A DNA stretch of 46,602 nt from an uncultured Clostridia bacterium. GTDB lineage: Bacteria; Bacillota; Clostridia; TANB77; CAG-508. Positions 41,564 to 46,602 of this stretch are shown here, piece after piece (position 1 is the first letter of the stretch; the number at the start of each line of letters is the position of its first letter). The stretch spans positions 1 to 46,602 of the forward strand of contig CAKPSX010000011.1 of the NCBI GenBank assembly GCA_934184665.1, in the 5' to 3' direction. The notes beneath the pieces were generated by a model that saw only the letters and a list, made by a program, of their open reading frames with translations, was not told where the DNA came from and did no database searches. The position numbers and the translations under genes were made by a program.

Positions 41564-41995
41564 ATGTCAAAGTATTTTAAAATTATAGTAGTTTTAGCAA
41601 TCTCATTAATACTATTACTAAATTGTTCTTCTGTATTTGCTGTTGTAGATATGAATTTAAATAGTAATTCAAATAATTCTAGCACAAGCTCTAATACAGG
41701 TTCTAGTAATAGTTCTACTGATAACAACTCAAATAATGCTAATTCTAACAATAACTCAAGTAGTTCTAATAGTAATTCAAATACATCTAGCACTACAAAT
41801 GACTCTACTAATAGTTCTACAAATAGTGCAAAAGAATCTTCACCAAGTAGTAGCTCATCATCATTTTCAACAGCTGTTAGTACTTCAGATTTTGATTTAG
41901 AATTAACAAATATTCTTGCTATAGTTATTATAGTAGTTGGAATATTACTTATTTTATTAGGTATTGCGATTATAATTAGATTAAAAGCGAAATAA
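41564..41995 (+). CDS. Secreted Ser/Asn/Thr-rich protein with C-terminal membrane anchor
   Basis: 143 aa from ATG 41564 (AGGAGGTACGCAA upstream). Signal peptide residues 1-28 end in SSVFA. A low-complexity middle of Ser, Asn and Thr (about 35-105) is followed by a hydrophobic helix (NILAIVIIVVGILLILLGIAIII) and the basic end RLKAK, which is a membrane stop signal. The layout is a stalk displayed on the outside of the membrane. Function unknown. Divergent from cotJ, with its own promoter and terminator. An antisense ORF over the same stretch is a composition artefact. Confidence 0.8.
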   Translation: MSKYFKIIVVLAISLILLLNCSSVFAVVDMNLNSNSNNSSTSSNTGSSNSSTDNNSNNANSNNNSSSSNSNSNTSSTTNDSTNSSTNSAKESSPSSSSSSFSTAVSTSDFDLELTNILAIVIIVVGILLILLGIAIIIRLKAK

Positions 41996-41998
41996 AAG

Positions 41999-42024
41999 AA
42001 ACGGACTGAAAAGTCCGTTTTTTA
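41999..42024 (+). terminator. Terminator of the Ser/Asn-rich protein gene
   Basis: AAACGGACT and AGTCCGTTT form a perfect stem around GAAA, followed by TTTTTTATTT. Confidence 0.85.
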
Positions 42025-42073
42025 TTTAGCTTTGTTTATATAGTAAATATCAGCTCAGTATAAAAATTTTATA

Positions 42074-42754
42074 CTATTTACAAAATCTGTGTTTTCCAAT
42101 TACTACAGTTACTGGTCTTGACCAAATCCAACTATTTGTAGCTGTATTAGGGTTAAAATAATATATAGCACCATAAGTTGGATCCCAACCATTTAAAGCA
42201 TCTTGTGCTGCTTTTCTCGCAGTGCTATTAGGTGTTAAATTTATTTGACCATCATCAACTGCTGTAAAAGCTCCATTCTGATAAACTACACCTGCAATTG
42301 TATTAGGAAATTTACTGCTCTTTACTCTATTCAATATTACAGCTCCAACCGCTACTTGACCAGTATATGGCTCTCCTCTTGCTTCTGAATAAATTGCCTT
42401 CGCTAATAATGCAACATTTGATGAATTGTTGGTTGTACTACTAGATGAACCACCCGAGCTTGACTGTATTCCCATCGCGCTCAAAGTTTTTGGACCTGCA
42501 ATACCATCAACTGATAATCCGTTTTTCTGTTGAAACTTCTTAACAGCTGATACTGTTTTGCTTCCATATATTCCATCAACATTTCCAGTATAATATCCCC
42601 ATCTTTTTAGCTTTTCTTGTATTGACCTTACTTCACTGCCATTTGAGCCATATTTAGACAATGCTTGTACATAGTTATTTTGCAAAGATAATGTCGTTAT
42701 AAGTAAAGTAGTTAAAGTCAAAAGAATTAAACTAGCAAATATTTTCTTTTTCAT
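42074..42754 (-). CDS. sleB: Spore cortex-lytic enzyme SleB-like hydrolase
   Basis: 226 aa. Signal peptide (KKKIFASLILLTLTTLLITTLS), then a peptidoglycan-binding domain at about 38-95 (VRSIQEKLKRWGYYTGNVDGIYG...FQQKNGLSVDGIAGPKTL), a Ser-rich linker and a Hydrolase_2 catalytic domain (LLAKAIYSEARGEPYTGQVAVGAVILNRV, with the likely catalytic Glu in SEARGE; ending IGKHRFCK). SleB is a lytic transglycosylase that degrades cortex during germination. No ypeB partner lies beside it. AAAGGAATG precedes the ATG, and TGTATA-17-CAAAATA upstream (42843-42848 for the first box) weakly resembles a sigma-G promoter. Confidence 0.88.
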   Translation of the reverse strand: MKKKIFASLILLTLTTLLITTLSLQNNYVQALSKYGSNGSEVRSIQEKLKRWGYYTGNVDGIYGSKTVSAVKKFQQKNGLSVDGIAGPKTLSAMGIQSSSGGSSSSTTNNSSNVALLAKAIYSEARGEPYTGQVAVGAVILNRVKSSKFPNTIAGVVYQNGAFTAVDDGQINLTPNSTARKAAQDALNGWDPTYGAIYYFNPNTATNSWIWSRPVTVVIGKHRFCK

Positions 42755-42881
42755 TTTGCTTTCATTCCTTTCTCAATGTAGAAACTTGATATTTCAACCA
42801 TTTCTTCTAATTACTACTTATTTTGCACAACTTTGCTTTTTTTATACAAAAAATCTAAAAACTCTGAAAACACTATGATTT

Positions 42882-43319
42882 TTATAATGTATCTATTGCA
42901 TTTCTTGCCATTTCATCACATCTATTATTAAATTCATTATCACTATGCCCTTTTACTTTAATAAATTCCACTGTATGTTTTTTTGTTAAAGCATACAATT
43001 CTTGCCACAATTCTTTATTTTTCACACTTTCTCCACCAGCTGTTTTCCAACCCTTTTTTATCCAATTATAAATCCAGCCTTGCTTAAAAGCATTTACAAC
43101 ATATGCACTATCACTATAAACCTGAACATCACTCTCAACTTTTAAACATTTTAAAGCTTCAAGCACAGCTGTTATTTCCATTATATTATTTGTAGTATTT
43201 TTCATTGCACCTGATATTTCTTTTTTTGCTCCCTTATACATTAAAATAGCTCCCCAACCACCTGGGCCTGGATTACCTGAGCATGCTCCATCTGTATATA
43301 TAATAACTTTTTCTTCCAT
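42882..43319 (-). CDS. rnhA: Ribonuclease HI
   Basis: 145 aa. The catalytic residues fall at classical positions: D10 in YTDGACSGNPGPGG, E48 in NNIMEIT, D70 in YSDSAYV, H125 in KVKGHSDN and D135 in NRCDEMA. The basic handle region (GWIYNWIKKGWKTAGG) is present, as in the E. coli enzyme. It cuts RNA in RNA-DNA hybrids. A GGGGGAA site lies 12 nt before the ATG. Confidence 0.96.
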   Translation of the reverse strand: MEEKVIIYTDGACSGNPGPGGWGAILMYKGAKKEISGAMKNTTNNIMEITAVLEALKCLKVESDVQVYSDSAYVVNAFKQGWIYNWIKKGWKTAGGESVKNKELWQELYALTKKHTVEFIKVKGHSDNEFNNRCDEMARNAIDTL

Positions 43320-43453
43320 TTTAGTATAAATTCCCCCAACTTCTTATATAATAAAATTAAACTTTTTTTATTTTTAGTATTTGTTTTTTCAATGTTTTAT
43401 GATAAGATTATAACAATAAATTAAAAATATTTCAATGTTTAGGAGGGTTTTTC

Positions 43454-44695
43454 ATGAGTAACGTACTTGGAATTATATCTGAATATAATCCATTTCACAA
43501 TGGGCATCTATATCATTTAACTGAATCCAAAAAGCTGACACATTCAGATTATTCCATAGCAGTAATGTCAGGAAATTTTACACAAAGAGGTGAACCATCT
43601 TTTATCAGTAAATGGTCAAGAACAAAAATGGCTATTGAAAATGGAGTTGACTTAGTAATAGAATTACCAACAATTTATGCAATCTCTAGTGCAGAAAATT
43701 TTGCCTATGGTGCTGTAAAAATTCTAGACTCACTTGGAATTGTTGATTATATTTCTTTTGGCAGTGAATGTAATGACATTACAATTTTAGATGATGTTAC
43801 AGATGTATTATATAAAGAACCAAAAGAATATAAAACATTATTATCTCATGAATTAAGCAAAGGTGTTTCTTTTCCAAGAGCCCGTGAAAATGCATTAATG
43901 ATGTATCTTAATAATGTTCGTAGGTTTGCAAATGTGCTTTCTTCTCCTAACAATATTTTAGGAATAGAATATTTAAAAGCACTAAAAAAATTGCAAAGCC
44001 CAATAGAAGCATTTACTATAAAAAGAGAAGGCACAGGATATAATGATACCAAAATCTTAGAAGCATCACCTTTTGCAAGTGCTTCAGCTATAAGAAATGC
44101 ATGTATTGCTCAAAATATATCAGGTTTATCAAATGTATTGCCTGAAAGTTCTTTTGATATTTTATTAAATGATGTTAAATATGGCAACATCGTTCAGAAT
44201 ATATCTTGTTTTGATAAAGAAATAATCTACACTTTACGTAAAATGTCAATTAATGAAATTGCTAATCTGCCTGATGTTTCAGAAGGTCTTGAATATGCAA
44301 TAAAAAATGCTGTTAATTCTTGTAATAGTGTTGTTGAATTATTATCTATGGTAGATTCTAAAAGATACACAAAAACTAGAATTCAACGTATTCTTCTTTA
44401 TGCAATTCTTGGAATTACAAAAAAAGATATGCAAATGTCAAAAAATATTACACCATATATTCGAATTTTAGGTTTTAATGAAAAAGGCAAAAAGCTTTTA
44501 AGTGAGATTTCTAATAGAAATCCGAAACTGGAATTAATTTCGTCTGTTAAAAAATTTATGGACAAAGGACCTAATAGGAATTTAAAACTTATGATGGAAA
44601 AAGATATTTGGGCAACTAATGTATATACACTTGGCTTTGAGTATGAATCAAAAGCTAATTTAGATTATACAGAAAAATTAATTACTTATAAATAG
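43454..44695 (+). CDS. tmcAL: tRNA(Met) cytidine acetate ligase TmcAL
   Basis: 413 aa, usual length. The nucleotidyltransferase signature is GIISEYNPFHNGHLYHL, followed by VMSGNFTQRGEPSFISKW, VIELPTIYAISSAENFAYGAV, a central YGxxSEC-like block (SFGSECND) and the LPESS-type C-terminal domain. TmcAL uses ATP and acetate to make ac4C34 of elongator tRNA-Met in Bacillus (formerly ylbM). AGGAGGG precedes the ATG. A rough promoter lies about 40 bp upstream (TATAAC as -10). It is a single gene ending at a hairpin shared with the CnaB-vWA gene. Confidence 0.93.
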   Translation: MSNVLGIISEYNPFHNGHLYHLTESKKLTHSDYSIAVMSGNFTQRGEPSFISKWSRTKMAIENGVDLVIELPTIYAISSAENFAYGAVKILDSLGIVDYISFGSECNDITILDDVTDVLYKEPKEYKTLLSHELSKGVSFPRARENALMMYLNNVRRFANVLSSPNNILGIEYLKALKKLQSPIEAFTIKREGTGYNDTKILEASPFASASAIRNACIAQNISGLSNVLPESSFDILLNDVKYGNIVQNISCFDKEIIYTLRKMSINEIANLPDVSEGLEYAIKNAVNSCNSVVELLSMVDSKRYTKTRIQRILLYAILGITKKDMQMSKNITPYIRILGFNEKGKKLLSEISNRNPKLELISSVKKFMDKGPNRNLKLMMEKDIWATNVYTLGFEYESKANLDYTEKLITYK

Positions 44696-44727
44696 AAAAA
44701 AGACTCTGGTTATCCAAAGTCTTTTTT
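44696..44727. terminator. Bidirectional terminator between tmcAL and the CnaB-vWA gene
   Basis: AAAAAAGACT pairs with AGTCTTTTTT, with an inner TGG/CCA, directly after the tmcAL stop and just before the stop of the minus-strand gene at 44732. Confidence 0.8.
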
Positions 44728-44731
44728 GCTT

Positions 44732-46602
44732 CTATTTATTTAACAAAGAAACTTGATAATATGTTATTTCAATTGTTTGCTTGTTTTTAAACATATCTGC
44801 ATTTAAGTCCATGTAATATTTTGAACCTGTTTGTGTAACAACTTTACTGTCTATCAATTCTTGTACTGTATATTCTGTTGTTTCTCCATTTATTTTTATT
44901 TCGATTTTCTTTTCTGCGTCTAAATGTTCAAGTTCTATTACTGCTGTGTCAACATCAATATTTGTTGTCCTTGTTGTTTCTTTTTCATATGTGTATATGC
45001 TTTCCATTGTCTTCTTTAATATATTTTTTAGTTTTTCTTCATTCATATTACCTATAAAGGCTCCGTCTGAGTATGAATAGAAGTTTAAGTTTTCACCTGT
45101 AAATGATCCCTTTCCTCCATTTTTATAATAGTTATCTTTCATCAAGTTATATATTCCTCTAGTTTTTGACCTGGAATTAGAATCTCTACAGCTTTCTACA
45201 TTGTCCTTATTAGGATTTAATAATGTATTTTCATATATATCATCTTTATCCATATCTATTCCTATTGTAAAGAATTTAGCAATATTAGGATTTTCTGTTG
45301 TTTTGTATTTGTCATTTACTGCATTTTTGTAATGTCTTGCTGACATTATTGTGTAATATGCACCTGCAGCTGTAACTGAATTTGCTTTACCGTCACCACG
45401 ATTATACTGTTTTACATTATTGTATTCTGTTGTGTATCTTGTTGGGTCTCCATCTGTCAATAGTATAATTACAGGTATTCTGCCTTCTCTATCTGATTCA
45501 TTTATCAATAAGTTTGCTCCATCTCTTATTCCTATTTGTGTATATGTTGCACCTCTTACATATCTATAAGCATTTTCTGAATTACCTTGTGAGTTTATTG
45601 CATTTGCTTGTATATATGTGTAATCTCCACTTCCTGCTAACTTAATGAATTCATTATCACTATTTGCAGTATAATGATCTAATTCAAGTAATGTTGTTGC
45701 GTTATCTCCTTTTTCCTCATACCAGTCGTCACTATATCCTACAACACCTACTCTATTATTTTCATTTTCTAATATAGTAGCCATTGTACTATTCAAAGCA
45801 TTTATCATTGTTTTTGCTTTTTCTCCTTGCATACTGCTTGATGTATCTAATACAAATACAAAATCAAGTTTGCTTTTAAATTTTTCTTCATTCATAACTG
45901 ATTTTACTACATTTTTGTTTACTATAACATTTTGATATTTGTTTGTAATTGTAAATCCATTTGTGCTATCTCCTGTTATTGATTCTGTAACATATCTATC
46001 AACTGCTTTTTCTTTAATAGTATAAGTGATTTCTTCTCCAGCTTTATATCTTGGTAAGCCTTTGAATGTACCTTTCCATTCATTTGCTGATTTTATATCT
46101 ATTGTCTTACCTGTTTTAGAACCATCTGCCCATAATTCTACTGTTATTGTTTTTCTAGCTTCAGTATAATCATTGTCATTCCATACTTTTGTTACAGGAA
46201 TATCTATAGTTGCTGGTGTGTAACTGTTTGTTACTGTGTAAGCATATCCATTTGCTGTTGTTTGATTATTTGATTTTATACTTACTGTATATCTTTCATC
46301 TACATTATTTTCGGCTACAGTATATTTGATTTCTTGGCCATTTTTATATTTGTCTAATCCTGACCATGTATATGTCCAGCTATTTCCTTCATTTAGTGTT
46401 ATTGTACTTTCAACTGTGCTTGGTAATGTTATACTTTCTTCTTCTCCGTCTGAATTTTCTACTGTTGCATTTAATGTTATGCTTACTGAATCTGGTCTGA
46501 TTCCATCTTGGTTGCTTCCATCTTGCCAGTCTTTGTTTACTGTTACACTTGTTTTTTCTATTTCATGTGTGTTTGTTATTGTTCCAATATATCCATTTTC
46601 TG
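44732..46602 (-). CDS. Surface protein with CnaB-like repeats and C-terminal vWA domain (cut by window edge)
   Basis: The frame is open from the window end to the stop at 44732, so the N-terminus lies outside; an internal ATG at 45895 is not the start. Visible parts are at least two CnaB-like modules (VTVNKDWQDGSNQDGIRPDSVSI... and VTKVWNDNDYTEARKTITVELW..., each ending in a TNxY/ITNK strand), then a vWA domain. The vWA part has a complete MIDAS: DTSSSM (DxSxS), a Thr region and LLTDGDPT. It ends with a short beta domain (ITYYQVSLLNK) and has no LPXTG. CnaB modules can carry isopeptide bonds, and vWA domains bind ligands in pilus-tip adhesins. Adhesion is inferred. Confidence 0.82.
   Translation of the reverse strand, partial: ENGYIGTITNTHEIEKTSVTVNKDWQDGSNQDGIRPDSVSITLNATVENSDGEEESITLPSTVESTITLNEGNSWTYTWSGLDKYKNGQEIKYTVAENNVDERYTVSIKSNNQTTANGYAYTVTNSYTPATIDIPVTKVWNDNDYTEARKTITVELWADGSKTGKTIDIKSANEWKGTFKGLPRYKAGEEITYTIKEKAVDRYVTESITGDSTNGFTITNKYQNVIVNKNVVKSVMNEEKFKSKLDFVFVLDTSSSMQGEKAKTMINALNSTMATILENENNRVGVVGYSDDWYEEKGDNATTLLELDHYTANSDNEFIKLAGSGDYTYIQANAINSQGNSENAYRYVRGATYTQIGIRDGANLLINESDREGRIPVIILLTDGDPTRYTTEYNNVKQYNRGDGKANSVTAAGAYYTIMSARHYKNAVNDKYKTTENPNIAKFFTIGIDMDKDDIYENTLLNPNKDNVESCRDSNSRSKTRGIYNLMKDNYYKNGGKGSFTGENLNFYSYSDGAFIGNMNEEKLKNILKKTMESIYTYEKETTRTTNIDVDTAVIELEHLDAEKKIEIKINGETTEYTVQELIDSKVVTQTGSKYYMDLNADMFKNKQTIEITYYQVSLLNK

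Noticed and set aside
41515..41793. Leu/Glu-rich antisense ORF opposite the Ser/Asn-rich protein
   Set aside because: It arises from the complement of AGT/AAT-type repeats; it lacks a ribosome binding site and a promoter.

Overview
The window is AT-rich, gene-dense DNA from an endospore-forming low-GC Firmicute, most likely an uncultured gut-type member of the Clostridia. Evidence for this is the cotJABC spore-coat operon, a spore photoproduct lyase, a SleB-type cortex hydrolase, AdhE, a SipW/TasA-type locus, AAGGAGG-type ribosome binding sites and tRNA genes with encoded CCA. No replication origin, rRNA, CRISPR array or insertion sequence with a transposase is visible. Most genes lie on the minus strand.

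Layout. 1-1930: start of a secreted repeat protein (cut by the window edge), a self-contained 40-codon small gene, and a scrap resembling the tail of an Rpn-type nuclease. 1930-8730: a minus-strand run trhP, trmR, typA, plsC, a P-loop/Asp23 fusion and a membrane GT2 glycosyltransferase, with copies of a short palindromic element in the gaps. 8965-11550: an intact P-type ATPase-like gene that has lost its catalytic residues. 11742-19000: tsaE converging on valS, then a DUF308 membrane protein, an APH-like kinase with a small leader ORF, and adhE. 19300-23011: splB, a 23S rRNA uracil methyltransferase, a small lipoprotein, tRNA-Leu, and a small membrane protein. 23026-27579: recG, a metallophosphoesterase, tsaD and an M50 protease. 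27725-31104: lysS and tRNA-Thr between two orphan genes of much higher GC. 31180-39737: a six-gene SipW/TasA-like export locus with a 1619-residue repeat protein. 40003-41374: cotJABC. 41564-44695: a Ser/Asn-rich surface protein, sleB, rnhA and tmcAL. 44732-46602: the C-terminal part of a CnaB-vWA surface protein.

Working together. TrhP and TrmR form the two-step 5-methoxyuridine-34 tRNA pathway. TsaD and TsaE belong to t6A synthesis, and TmcAL and the RlmD-like enzyme also modify RNA, so translation-related modification is over-represented. CotJABC, SplB and SleB serve the spore. The SipW-like peptidase lies in one transcription unit with three small proteins whose N-termini share an [A/S]-K-Y sequence after the hydrophobic segment, as in camelysin/TasA proteins, and with a giant protein carrying YGGG repeats. 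This looks like a surface-fibre or matrix locus and is my best candidate for an undescribed system.

Two overlays stand out. Four single genes (8965-11550, 21965-22276, 27725-28585, 30475-31104) differ clearly in base composition from their neighbours, and each has its own promoter and terminator. A family of palindromic elements with GTTGG...CCAAC-type ends occurs as a 124-bp form and progressively shortened forms in the spaces between genes.
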